Positions 30,975-39,364 of a stretch of 39,481 nucleotides of DNA are shown in pieces. The stretch spans positions 1 to 39,481 of the forward strand of contig PGZT01000006.1 in the NCBI GenBank assembly GCA_002841455.1, given 5' to 3'. Numbering within the stretch: position 1 is the stretch's first letter; the number at the start of each line of letters is the position of its first letter. Below the pieces are notes generated by a model. That model did not search any database and was not told the origin of the DNA. It saw nothing but the letters and a program-made list of their open reading frames with translations. The stretch comes from Firmicutes bacterium HGW-Firmicutes-21 (GTDB lineage Bacteria; Bacillota; Clostridia; Oscillospirales; CAG-382). Both the position numbers and the translations under genes were made by a program.

Positions 30975-32393
30975 ATGCCCATACCAAAAAAAAGAGCTTT
31001 GTTATTGTCCCTTGCGCTCCTATTCGTTTTTATATTTTTTATAATACCATCTTGTGTTGAATCGGGCAGAGGTATACATATAAGCGATGTATCAGCATAC
31101 ATTGCAAGCAGGGATGAATCGACAAACAGCGTTATATCATCCGACCAAAGCGATACGGCAAGCAGCGACGAGAGTATTGCGGTAAGCAGTGAGCCTGACG
31201 AGAGCAGCCGCCCCGATGAAAGCAGCTTGCCCGACGAGAGTTGGGACCCGCCGATAAAGGATGATTATATGAGAGGTATATGGGTATCGCAATTCGATAT
31301 GCAGTCGGTTTATTTGGACGAGGGAGTTCAACGCAGTAAGAGCATATATACCGCACTTGTAAAAACAATTGTGGAAAATATAAAAAACGACAGCTATAAC
31401 ACCGTCTTTTTGCAAATGCGTCCGTATGGGGACAGCTTTTATGAATCGGAGTATTATCCGCTATCCCGTTTTGTCGCAGGCAGCTACGGCGGCAGCATCA
31501 GTTATGACCCGATAGAAATATTTATAGCACAGGCAAACGCCGCGGGGCTGTCCGTTCACGGCTGGATAAATCCGCTGCGGCTGATGCTCAAGGAGGAAAT
31601 TGCTTCCGTAGGTAATAATTTCCTTATAAAACAATGGTATAATGCCGGTAACGGCAAGGTTGTCGAAGTTAGCGGCAGGCTGTATTTAAACCCCGCCTAT
31701 TCCGATGTCCGTGAGCTGATAACCGACGGAGCGGCGGAGATTATTAAAAAATACAATGTTGACGGTATACATATAGACGATTATTTTTACCCGACCTCAG
31801 CGGCATCCTTTGATTCTGCGGCATATGCCTCAAGCGGCTATACCTCGTTGGTTGCGTTCAGGGAAAACAATATTAGTCTGCTCGTGGGCGAGCTGTACAG
31901 CAAAACGCATAAAACAGACTCCGCCGCCATATTCGGAGTATCGCCCGCAGGCAACCTTGCAACCGTAAGGGTTAACCATTATGCGGATGTGGCAAAATGG
32001 TGCAGTCAGGACGGGTATCTGGATTATATACTTCCGCAGATTTATTTCGGCTTTCTGCACGGCTCCTGTCCTTTCGCCAAAACGGTGGACGATTGGGCGG
32101 CTATTGTAACCAATCCGAATGTAAAATACTATGTAGGGTTGAGCGGAGGCAATGCATTCGGCGCTTATGACGGAGCTGTCAGTACCTGGGCAGGCACCGA
32201 GGAGGGTAAATACGAATGGATAAACAACAAGGATGTCCTTAAGCGTTCGTTCGAATATATATTTAACAGCGGCAAGGTTGACGGCTATGTGTTCTTCTGC
32301 TATCAATACCTTTACAGCCCGACATCGGGAACGCCCGTCATTAACCTTGCGGAGGAGTATGCAAACTATATAGCCGTGGTAAAACAATATTAA
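30975..32393 (+). CDS. GHL10-type glycoside-hydrolase-like lipoprotein, paralogue 2, with Ser/Asp/Glu linker
   Basis: The 472-residue protein starts at ATG 30975 after GGCGGT. The signal peptide ends at IIPSC, a plausible lipobox with Cys at about residue 27. A low-complexity linker follows (about 45-90, with repeats such as SRPDESSLPDESW) and should hold the domain away from the membrane. The GHL10 barrel starts at MRGIWVSQFDM. It repeats all key segments of paralogue 1, with VDGIHIDDYFYPTSAASFD, LDYILPQIYFGFLHGSCPF and the last GYVFFCYQYLYSPTSGTP. It is much closer to paralogue 3 than to paralogue 1. It has its own promoter and terminator. Confidence 0.9.
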   Translation: MPIPKKRALLLSLALLFVFIFFIIPSCVESGRGIHISDVSAYIASRDESTNSVISSDQSDTASSDESIAVSSEPDESSRPDESSLPDESWDPPIKDDYMRGIWVSQFDMQSVYLDEGVQRSKSIYTALVKTIVENIKNDSYNTVFLQMRPYGDSFYESEYYPLSRFVAGSYGGSISYDPIEIFIAQANAAGLSVHGWINPLRLMLKEEIASVGNNFLIKQWYNAGNGKVVEVSGRLYLNPAYSDVRELITDGAAEIIKKYNVDGIHIDDYFYPTSAASFDSAAYASSGYTSLVAFRENNISLLVGELYSKTHKTDSAAIFGVSPAGNLATVRVNHYADVAKWCSQDGYLDYILPQIYFGFLHGSCPFAKTVDDWAAIVTNPNVKYYVGLSGGNAFGAYDGAVSTWAGTEEGKYEWINNKDVLKRSFEYIFNSGKVDGYVFFCYQYLYSPTSGTPVINLAEEYANYIAVVKQY

Positions 32394-32408
32394 TATGTTC
32401 GTGGGTCT

Positions 32409-32441
32409 TACGGTGCGGGTATATGCCTGCACCGTATTTTT
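32409..32441 (+). terminator. Terminator of GHL10 paralogue 2
   Basis: TACGGTGC pairs with GCACCGTA, with inner GG/CC pairs, followed by TTTTT. It starts 16 bp after the stop. Confidence 0.85.
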
Positions 32442-32483
32442 ACATAAAAGGGATTATAATGCGTGTTTACCAAATCATTCCAA

Positions 32484-32512
32484 TTGACAAACAATGTCTT
32501 AGCCGTTAAAAT
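32484..32512 (+). promoter_or_regulatory. Sigma-A promoter of GHL10 paralogue 3
   Basis: TTGACA and TAAAAT are spaced by 17 bp. The sequence after the -10 and the GAAACGGCGGTT ribosome-site region match those of paralogue 2. Confidence 0.8.
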
Positions 32513-32557
32513 GGTAACATATAGAACCAAATAAATAAGAAACGGCGGTTGGTGTAA

Positions 32558-34204
32558 ATGCTCTTGCCAAGTAAACGGATATTATGCTTTTTTTTGACAA
32601 TTTTATTGGCATTTACGGCTTTTATCCCATCTGTCGTTACGGCGGAAGAGCCGGCAGTATTAACCATGCTCGGAGCGTCCATAAACCCCGATCTTTCGGC
32701 AATGCGGTTCGGAACAAGGTATGACGCGTCCTTATTGCCGAGCGGAGCGACTGTAGTTTCTCTCGGTATGTTGATTTATCCCGCTCATCTGCTCCGGGGA
32801 GAGCTTGCCTTTGGCTCGGACGGTACTCTTGAGGATGGCGTGGCGAATATAAGAGCAACGGGGATTGCAAATTATATTTTTGGGAAGAGCTTCGACGAAT
32901 ACGCATACATAGACTTTTATGTTGTTATAAACAATATTCCGCAAGGAGGATATAATACCGCTCTTTTGGCAAGAGGGTATATTGCATTTAATTACAACGG
33001 AATTACTCATTACCTGTATTCCGATATAATAAATCGTTCCTATCAGTATGTTTATGACATATGCTTTCCTAATCAAGAATACATGAGAGGGATGTGGGTG
33101 TCTCAGTTCGATATGTTTTCGGTATATCTGAGCGGAGGTGTTCAACGCAGCAAGAGCAGCTATACCTCGCTTGTGGAGACCATTGTTACCAACATAAAAA
33201 ATGACAATTACAACACTGTGTTTTTACAAATGCGTCCGTATGGGGACAGCTTCTATGAATCGAATCATTATCCGTTATCCCGTTTTGTTGCGGGGAGTTA
33301 CGGCGGAAGCATAAGCTATGACCCTATTGAAATATTCATTGAAAAGGCAAACGCCGCAGGGCTATCCATTCACGGCTGGATAAACCCGATGCGGTTGATG
33401 ACAACGACAGAAATAGCGTCTGTAAGCAGCAATTACCTGATAAAGCAATGGTATAACGCAGGAAGCGACAGGGTTGTCGAGGTGAGCGGTCGGCTGTATC
33501 TTAACCCCGCATATGCGGATGTCCGTAAGCTGATTGCGGACGGAGCCGCCGAGATACTCACAAAATACAATGTAGACGGAATACATATAGACGATTACTT
33601 TTACCCAACAACCGCCGCTTCGTTTGACGCTGTGTCCTATGCCGCAAGCGGTATGCAGTCATTGTCCGCATTCAGGGAGAACAACCTCAACTTGCTTGTC
33701 AGCGGTCTATACGAAACGGTTCATGCAACCGATTCAACTGCCGTTTTCGGAGTTTCGCCCGCAGGCAACCTCTCGGCTCTTAAGTCGTCCTATTATGTGG
33801 ATGTCGCAAAGTGGTGCGGTCAGGACGGATATTTGGATTATATTCTTCCGCAGCTCTATTTCGGATTTCTACACGCCGCCTGCCCGTTTGACAGGATGGT
33901 TAACGACTGGTCCGCCATTGTTACAAACCCGAATGTTAAGTATTATGTGGGGTTAAGCGGAGGCAGTGCGTTTGCCGCCTATAACGGAGAGATAAATGTA
34001 TGGGCGGGTACGGAGGCGGGTAAATACGAGTGGATAAACAACAAGGATGTCCTAAAACGCTCCTTTGAATACATATTTGCGGACAACACGGTGGACGGAT
34101 ATGTTTTCTTCTGCTATCAATACCTTTACAACCCTATAACGGGAACCCATGTTATAAATCTTGCGGAGGAATACGGTAATTATATTGATTTAACTTTACA
34201 ATAA
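32558..34204 (+). CDS. Secreted GHL10-type glycoside-hydrolase-like protein, paralogue 3, with extra N-terminal domain
   Basis: The 548-residue protein has an ordinary signal peptide (about 1-29, ending VVTAEE) without a lipobox Cys. Residues 30-165 are an extra beta-rich domain (TMLGASINPDLSAMRFGTRY, then YIDFYVVINNIPQGGYNTAL and ARGYIAFNYNGITHYLYSDI). This domain type recurs in surface proteins of Clostridia, and I cannot name it. The GHL10 barrel starts at MRGMWVSQFDMFSVYL and carries VDGIHIDDYFYPTTAASFD, LDYILPQLYFGFLHAACPF and GYVFFCYQYLYNPITGTH. It is probably released or wall-bound rather than lipid-anchored. Confidence 0.9.
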   Translation: MLLPSKRILCFFLTILLAFTAFIPSVVTAEEPAVLTMLGASINPDLSAMRFGTRYDASLLPSGATVVSLGMLIYPAHLLRGELAFGSDGTLEDGVANIRATGIANYIFGKSFDEYAYIDFYVVINNIPQGGYNTALLARGYIAFNYNGITHYLYSDIINRSYQYVYDICFPNQEYMRGMWVSQFDMFSVYLSGGVQRSKSSYTSLVETIVTNIKNDNYNTVFLQMRPYGDSFYESNHYPLSRFVAGSYGGSISYDPIEIFIEKANAAGLSIHGWINPMRLMTTTEIASVSSNYLIKQWYNAGSDRVVEVSGRLYLNPAYADVRKLIADGAAEILTKYNVDGIHIDDYFYPTTAASFDAVSYAASGMQSLSAFRENNLNLLVSGLYETVHATDSTAVFGVSPAGNLSALKSSYYVDVAKWCGQDGYLDYILPQLYFGFLHAACPFDRMVNDWSAIVTNPNVKYYVGLSGGSAFAAYNGEINVWAGTEAGKYEWINNKDVLKRSFEYIFADNTVDGYVFFCYQYLYNPITGTHVINLAEEYGNYIDLTLQ

Positions 34205-34222
34205 AAGATATATAGTTTCCAT

Positions 34223-34256
34223 AAAAAAGTTCACCGCAGGCGTTGCCTGCGGTGAA
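34223..34256 (-). terminator. Terminator of the serC-serA operon
   Basis: A perfect 12-bp stem TTCACCGCAGGC/GCCTGCGGTGAA with loop GTT. On the minus strand it is followed by CTTTTTTAT. It also stands 25 bp after GHL10 paralogue 3 and may block plus-strand transcription, though no T run follows on that side. Confidence 0.85.
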
Positions 34257-34271
34257 ACCATTTATAAGCGT

Positions 34272-35432
34272 TTAAACAACCATTACACGGACAACGGCGG
34301 GGATAGCCATAATCTTTTCGATAACATCCGTTCCGACCTCGTCCTCCGTTTCATAAAGCGAAACGGCGTTTGTGCCCTTAGCGTGTGAGAGAAGGCTCTC
34401 AATATTAATATTCACGGCCGAGAGGGTGGTGGATACCTGTGCGAGCATATTAGGAATATTCTCATGCAGAACCACGACCCGATTTTTTGTTACACGGGGA
34501 AGTACAATTTCCGGATAGTTAACACTGTTTCGGATATTCCCGTTCTCAAGGTAATCAATCATCTGATGTGCCGCCATATATGCGCAGTTCTCCTCCGATT
34601 CGGGTGTGGAGGCTCCGAGATGCGGTATTGGGATTACACCTTCAACACCTAATAGCTCGTTACAGGGGAAATCGGTTACATAGGCGGAAACCTTACCGCT
34701 CCTAAGAGCCGCTATTATATCGGCATTGTTTACAAGGTCGCCTCTGGACAGGTTGATTATTCGCACTCCGTCCTTCATTCTTGCAATGCTCTCTGCGTTT
34801 ATCATACCCTTGGTGGTGGAGCAGGAGGGTGCATGTATTGTAATATAATCGCTGCTGCCGTATATCTCGTCGTAATTCTCCGCTTTTGCAATCGCTCTCG
34901 ACAGGGACCATGCGGCGTTAACCGTTATATACGGGTCGCAGCCCACAACCTCCATACCGAGGCTGTATGCGACATTGGCGACCATTCCTCCGATTGCGCC
35001 CAAGCCTATGACACCGAGCGTTTTTCCCTTCAGCTCAGGTCCGGCAAACTTTGATTTTCCCTTTTCGACCAGCTTCTCTACATCGGGCTGATCCTTAAGT
35101 CCTTGCGCCCAATTTATACCGCCGACAATGTTTCTGGAGGAAAGAAGCAGGGAAGCTATGGCAAGCTCCTTGACTCCGTTTGCGTTTGCTCCGGGAGTGT
35201 TGAACACAACAATACCCTTCTCGGAGCAGCGGTCGAGCGGAATATTGTTTACGCCCGCACCCGCTCTCGCAATCGCAAGCAGGTCGGAGCCGAACTCCAT
35301 ATCATGCATAACCGCCGAGCGGACAAGGATTCCACACGGGTTCTCTGCATTTTCGGATAAAAGATATTTACCTGTATCAAATACATCGGTGCCGATTTTA
35401 TCTATTTTATTCAGCAATTTAATGTTTTTCAT
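34272..35432 (-). CDS. serA: D-3-phosphoglycerate dehydrogenase
   Basis: The 386-residue enzyme has the D-2-hydroxyacid dehydrogenase layout: ARAGAGVNNIPLDRCSEKGI, FNTPGANANGVKELAIASLL, the NAD-binding GVIGLGAIGGMVANVAYSLG, ITIHAPS, INLSRGDLVNN and the catalytic His in IPHLGASTPESEENCA. A C-terminal ACT domain (about 315-386, NRVVVLHENIPNMLAQVSTT) suggests feedback by serine. It commits 3-phosphoglycerate to serine synthesis. ATGA overlap with serC shows translational coupling. Confidence 0.95.
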   Translation of the reverse strand: MKNIKLLNKIDKIGTDVFDTGKYLLSENAENPCGILVRSAVMHDMEFGSDLLAIARAGAGVNNIPLDRCSEKGIVVFNTPGANANGVKELAIASLLLSSRNIVGGINWAQGLKDQPDVEKLVEKGKSKFAGPELKGKTLGVIGLGAIGGMVANVAYSLGMEVVGCDPYITVNAAWSLSRAIAKAENYDEIYGSSDYITIHAPSCSTTKGMINAESIARMKDGVRIINLSRGDLVNNADIIAALRSGKVSAYVTDFPCNELLGVEGVIPIPHLGASTPESEENCAYMAAHQMIDYLENGNIRNSVNYPEIVLPRVTKNRVVVLHENIPNMLAQVSTTLSAVNINIESLLSHAKGTNAVSLYETEDEVGTDVIEKIMAIPAVVRVMVV

Positions 35433-36505
35433 TTATTCTGCTCCTCGAATTTCTTCATAAACTCTACAAGTGCTCTAACACCTTCGACGGGCATTGCGTT
35501 ATATATCGATGCACGCATTCCGCCCACCGAGCGGTGTCCGGCAAGGGTAACAAACCCTGCCTTTGCAGCCTCGGAGCAGAACCTTTTATCCAGGGCCTCA
35601 TCTCCCGTAACAAAGCAGACATTCATTAACGAGCGGAACTCCTTTTGTGCGGTCGCCCTGAACAGGGACGAGCTGTCGAGATAATCGTAGAGTATTGATG
35701 CCTTCTCCGCATTTATCTTTTCCATCGCTTTAAGTCCGCCGAGGGCTAAAACCCACTCGAACACCAAGCCTGCAATATAAATCGAATAGCAGGGGGGCGT
35801 GTTGTACATTGAGTCGCTCTCCGCTTGCGTTTTATAGTCGAGCAAAACAGGTGTCTCGGGACGGGCGTTGCCGATTAGGTCCTCCCGTACAATGACGACG
35901 GTAAGTCCCGACGGACCCATATTCTTCTGCGCTCCCGCATAGATTAAAGCGAATTTTGATACATCAACCGGTTTGGATATTATACTTGAGGACATATCCG
36001 CTACCAGCGGAATATCGCCGGTCTCGGGAATATAATTATAAGCTGTTCCGAAAATGGTATTATTAAAGCAAATATGCACATAATCGGCGTCCGGTGAAAA
36101 GCTGTTTACGAACGGAATATAGCTGAAGTTTTTATCCTTCGAGCTTGCCAGCACCCTTACCTCACCGTATCTCGCCGCTTCCTCCGCGGCTTTTTTGGAG
36201 AACTGACCGGTAATTATATAATCCGCCTTTTTGTTTTTATTCATCAGGTTGAGAGGAACAGCGGAAAACTGTGTCGTTGCGCCGCCCTGTAAAAATAACA
36301 CTTTATAATTATCGGGAATGCTCATAAGGCTGCGGAGGTTCTTTTCAGCCTTGGCTATTATCTCCTCGTATACAGGTGATCGGTGGCTCATCTCCATAAC
36401 CGACATTCCGCTGCCGCCGTAATTTGTCATTTCGATAGCGGCCTTTTCAAGAACCGGTAGGGGCAGCATGGAGGGGCCTGCCGAAAAGTTATATACGCGA
36501 TTCAT
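35429..36505 (-). CDS. serC: Phosphoserine aminotransferase
   Basis: The start is ATG 36505, six bases after GAGGA; an ATG at 36511 abuts that site. The 358-residue PLP enzyme begins MNRVYNFSAGPSMLPLPVLE, contains the phosphate-binding LFLQGGATTQFSAVPLNL and the PLP Lys in LIYAGAQKNMGPSGLTVVIV, and ends with GHRSVGGMRASIYNAMP. It converts 3-phosphohydroxypyruvate to phosphoserine. It forms an operon with serA, and the third step (serB) is not in the window. Confidence 0.96.
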   Translation of the reverse strand: MNRVYNFSAGPSMLPLPVLEKAAIEMTNYGGSGMSVMEMSHRSPVYEEIIAKAEKNLRSLMSIPDNYKVLFLQGGATTQFSAVPLNLMNKNKKADYIITGQFSKKAAEEAARYGEVRVLASSKDKNFSYIPFVNSFSPDADYVHICFNNTIFGTAYNYIPETGDIPLVADMSSSIISKPVDVSKFALIYAGAQKNMGPSGLTVVIVREDLIGNARPETPVLLDYKTQAESDSMYNTPPCYSIYIAGLVFEWVLALGGLKAMEKINAEKASILYDYLDSSSLFRATAQKEFRSLMNVCFVTGDEALDKRFCSEAAKAGFVTLAGHRSVGGMRASIYNAMPVEGVRALVEFMKKFEEQNK

Positions 36506-36541
36506 TTTCATTCCTCATTTCCATTATTTATAATGTAATAA

Positions 36542-36570
36542 ATAATACATCATATGTTTTGGCAAGTCAA
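36542..36570 (-). promoter_or_regulatory. Sigma-A promoter of serC-serA
   Basis: On the minus strand TTGACT and TATTAT are spaced by 17 bp, 36 bp upstream of serC. Its -35 faces that of the divergent dehydrogenase promoter at a distance of 21 bp. Confidence 0.75.
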
Positions 36571-36591
36571 TACCTTTTTTGTATAAATCTG

Positions 36592-36620
36592 TTGACACTT
36601 CTCTCGTATTTTGTTACAAT
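36592..36620 (+). promoter_or_regulatory. Sigma-A promoter of the Gfo/Idh/MocA gene
   Basis: TTGACA and TACAAT are spaced by 17 bp, 52 bp before ATG 36673. Confidence 0.8.
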
Positions 36621-36672
36621 ATGCATATTGTGGCGACATTAAAAGGTTATAAAATAAGGGGACAACAAACGG

Positions 36673-37707
36673 ATGAAGAAAAGAATAAAATTCGGTATAA
36701 TCGGCTGCGGAGTAATAGCGGATTTCCATGCCAACGCAATAATGGAGATACCTAACGAAGCGGAGCTGGTGGGAGTAACGGATGTTATATATGATGCGGC
36801 GGAGAAGTTCTCCAAAAGACATGGTATAAAGGCATTTGCCACGCTTGATGAAATGCTCTCATCAAAGGATATAGATGTAGTAAACATTTGCACTCCGAGC
36901 GGATACCATGCGGAGGTTGTAATAAAAGCAGCAAGGGCAAAAAAGCATATTATAGTAGAAAAACCGATGGCTATTACCAAGGAGCAGCTTGATTCTATCG
37001 AGCAAGCCTGCGAGGAGAACGGCATAATATTGTCCTCAATTTCACAGAACCGTTTCTCCAGAGGGGTCAGAATGACCAAAAAGGCTGTTGAGGACGGCAT
37101 GCTCGGCAGAATAGTATGTGCCGATATATATATGAAGTATAACAGAACACAGGAATATTACGACAGCGGAAGCTGGAGGGGAACTAAACGCATCGACGGC
37201 GGCGGCGCACTGATGAACCAAGGTATACACGGTGTCGACCTTCTCCAATATATCGCAGGGCCGATAAAAAGCGTTTATGCCGTTTCAAAGACGCTTGTAA
37301 GAAAGATAGAAGTGGAGGACACACTGTCCGCTGTGGTGGATTTTGAGAGCGGTGCAACCGGTGTTATTCAGGCTACAACCTCGGTCTTTCCGGGTTACCC
37401 GAGAAGGCTTGAGATTAACGGAGATAAGGGTTCGATCGCTCTTGAGGAGACCTCTATTGTCCGTTGGGACATTGACAACAGCAAATACGAGGATATTGTT
37501 TTACAGCCTGCTATGTCCTCGTCGGCATCTACCCCAACCGCAATTTCCACGGATGGGCATACAAGACAGATATTGGATGTTATCAGAGCTATTAAAACAA
37601 AGACAAAGCCCCTTATAGATGTTAACGAGGGCAGAAAGTCGGTTGATATTATTTTGGCGATTTATAAGTCGGCGGAGGAAAAAAGAACGATTTTCCTTGT
37701 CGAATAA
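36673..37707 (+). CDS. Gfo/Idh/MocA-family oxidoreductase
   Basis: The 344-residue protein has the Rossmann start KFGIIGCGVIADFHANAI, VNICTPSGYHAEVVIKAA and the catalytic-site EKPMAIT at about 97-103. The C-terminal sheet domain has GGGALMNQGIHGVDLLQYI, with the substrate His, and GYPRRLEINGDKGSI. This close form (NQGIHGVDLL, SQNRFS, DSGSWRGT) is similar to WlbA/WbpB-type UDP-GlcNAcA 3-dehydrogenases, so a sugar-nucleotide role in surface polysaccharide is possible. The two genes downstream are polysaccharide regulators, which supports this. Substrate remains inferred. Confidence 0.88.
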   Translation: MKKRIKFGIIGCGVIADFHANAIMEIPNEAELVGVTDVIYDAAEKFSKRHGIKAFATLDEMLSSKDIDVVNICTPSGYHAEVVIKAARAKKHIIVEKPMAITKEQLDSIEQACEENGIILSSISQNRFSRGVRMTKKAVEDGMLGRIVCADIYMKYNRTQEYYDSGSWRGTKRIDGGGALMNQGIHGVDLLQYIAGPIKSVYAVSKTLVRKIEVEDTLSAVVDFESGATGVIQATTSVFPGYPRRLEINGDKGSIALEETSIVRWDIDNSKYEDIVLQPAMSSSASTPTAISTDGHTRQILDVIRAIKTKTKPLIDVNEGRKSVDIILAIYKSAEEKRTIFLVE

Positions 37708-37718
37708 ATGTACAAAAG

Positions 37719-37747
37719 GTTATTATAGGACAAATAACGGTTTTTTA
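37719..37747 (+). terminator. Probable terminator of the Gfo/Idh/MocA gene
   Basis: GTTATT pairs with AATAAC around an 8-nt loop, then GG and TTTTTTA. It begins 12 bp after the stop. The stem is short. Confidence 0.5.
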
Positions 37748-37786
37748 TTGCAATAATAAAAATTCTTCCAATTGTGATATAATATA

Positions 37787-37815
37787 TTGACAATCTGTAT
37801 AAAGTGGGATATAAT
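37787..37815 (+). promoter_or_regulatory. Sigma-A promoter of the exopolysaccharide locus
   Basis: Consensus TTGACA and TATAAT are spaced by 17 bp, 34 bp before ATG 37849. Confidence 0.85.
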
Positions 37816-37848
37816 CAAAACATTCATATAATAAAACAGGAGAAAAAA

Positions 37849-38556
37849 ATGAATTTTACCTATGAGAAGTTCTTTAAGATATTAAAGGATAACCTCCTTT
37901 TGATACTTGCCGGCGGTGTTCTGTGCTTTGGTATAGCATTTGCGTATTCAAAGTTTTTAGTAGATCCGGTTTATTATTCGGAGTCAAATATTAAAATCCA
38001 ATCTAACGTTCAAAACCCGTCGGCTACAGTAGGAGACATAAATGCGGCGAGGATGCTTGTTGACTCATACCTTGTAATTCTTGACTCGTATGATTTTTAC
38101 GAAAAAGTACATCAGAGCTTGGATGCTGATATAAAGTCAAGATATAGCATATCACAAATAAAAAGCTGGACCTCTCTTTCGCCGAGAAACAACACAGAGA
38201 TCATAAGAGTGTATTTTAAATGTCCGGATAGCAAATATGCAAAACCTGTAACGGAAAAAATTATCGAAAACATTAATTCGCACTTCGAGTATTTTACCGA
38301 TTACGACACCAGTGTGTTAGTCATTGAGACGGCAAGGGATGCCAGGGTATCCGGCGACAGGACAAAGTTGTTTTCTATTGTTGGCTTTATAATCGGAATG
38401 GCAATAATCTTTGTAATAGCGGTAATACGAGAGGTGCTTGACATAAGAGTTAAGAGTGTAAAGGATATTGTGGAGAGATATGATATGCCTGTTCTCGGAG
38501 CGATACCGACCTTCAAGGGCAAAAAAATAAAAAAGGAGGAAGGTATAAATGTCTGA
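37849..38556 (+). CDS. Wzz-family chain-length / BY-kinase activator membrane protein
   Basis: ATG 37849 follows CAGGAG; the upstream GTG lies in the promoter. The 235-residue protein has two membrane helices, LLLILAGGVLCFGIAFAYSK (about 17-36) and FSIVGFIIGMAIIFVIAVI (about 180-200), around an outer domain with PVYYSESNIKIQSN at its start. This is the Wzz/YveK/CapA layout. The tail RYDMPVLGAIPTFKGKK is the usual end that reaches the kinase partner. It controls polymer length or export through the tyrosine kinase encoded by the next gene, which overlaps by 8 nt. Confidence 0.92.
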   Translation: MNFTYEKFFKILKDNLLLILAGGVLCFGIAFAYSKFLVDPVYYSESNIKIQSNVQNPSATVGDINAARMLVDSYLVILDSYDFYEKVHQSLDADIKSRYSISQIKSWTSLSPRNNTEIIRVYFKCPDSKYAKPVTEKIIENINSHFEYFTDYDTSVLVIETARDARVSGDRTKLFSIVGFIIGMAIIFVIAVIREVLDIRVKSVKDIVERYDMPVLGAIPTFKGKKIKKEEGINV

Positions 38557-39364
38557 GGAACGCAGAACGAGCGGAAGAGTTGCTTTTGATTACACATACA
38601 GCAATTCGGAGCTTTTCGGAGTACAGGAAGCATATAAGGCAATAAGAACAAACATTATTCTTTCGGTAATAAAGGATGGCTGTAAAAAGATAGTTATCAC
38701 CAGCCCGCTGCAGGCGGAGGGTAAATCCACCACCTCCGTAAACATTGCGATTTCTCTCGCACAGGCGTTTAACAAGGTGTTGTTTATCGACTGCGACCTT
38801 CGTCTTTCAAAGGTGCATAAGGCGCTGGGTATTGCGAGGGACCCGGGTGTTTCCAATATTTTAAGCGGACTGGCGTCTGTTGATGAATCCATACAGGCGA
38901 CAAAGTTTGAGAATCTGTTTGTTTTGCCTGCCGGAATTACCGCCCCCAACCCTTCCGAGATGCTTGCAAGCTCAAAGATGCAGGAATTAATTATTAGTCT
39001 CGAGAAGAACTTCGATTATATTATAATGGATACCCCACCTATTAACATAGTTTCGGATGCACTGCCCTTGGCAAGGCTTGCGGACGGAGTTGCTATTGTT
39101 GTAAGAAGAAAGGTTACTACCCATACCGAGCTTGAGAAAACGATTAAATCCTTGCAATTTATAAACGCTAAAATACTCGGAATTATACTCAACGACGCGT
39201 TGGAGGAGACGGGAAAAAGGTATAAGGGCGGTAGATACGGAAAATACGGTAAGAATAAATACGGATATGGCTACGGTTACGGTCAGGGATATAATTATTC
39301 TTACTCTTCCTACAGCAGCAGTGCCAAGGACAGTAAGGATATGGAACAAGAAAAAAAGAAATAA
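38549..39364 (+). CDS. Bacterial tyrosine kinase (BY-kinase, CpsD/YwqD/CapB type)
   Basis: The 271-residue protein starts ATG 38549 behind AAAAGGAGGAAGG. It has LFGVQEAYKAIRTNI, Walker A SPLQAEGKST (about 52-61), Walker A' VLFIDCDLRLSK (77-88) and Walker B YIIMDTPPI. The last 45 residues are a Tyr/Gly/Lys-rich tail with about a dozen Tyr, the autophosphorylation cluster. Tail phosphorylation cycles with the Wzz partner and sets capsule or exopolysaccharide output. Downstream bases (39365-39481) show no clear gene; the locus probably continues beyond the window. Confidence 0.95.
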   Translation: MSEERRTSGRVAFDYTYSNSELFGVQEAYKAIRTNIILSVIKDGCKKIVITSPLQAEGKSTTSVNIAISLAQAFNKVLFIDCDLRLSKVHKALGIARDPGVSNILSGLASVDESIQATKFENLFVLPAGITAPNPSEMLASSKMQELIISLEKNFDYIIMDTPPINIVSDALPLARLADGVAIVVRRKVTTHTELEKTIKSLQFINAKILGIILNDALEETGKRYKGGRYGKYGKNKYGYGYGYGQGYNYSYSSYSSSAKDSKDMEQEKKK

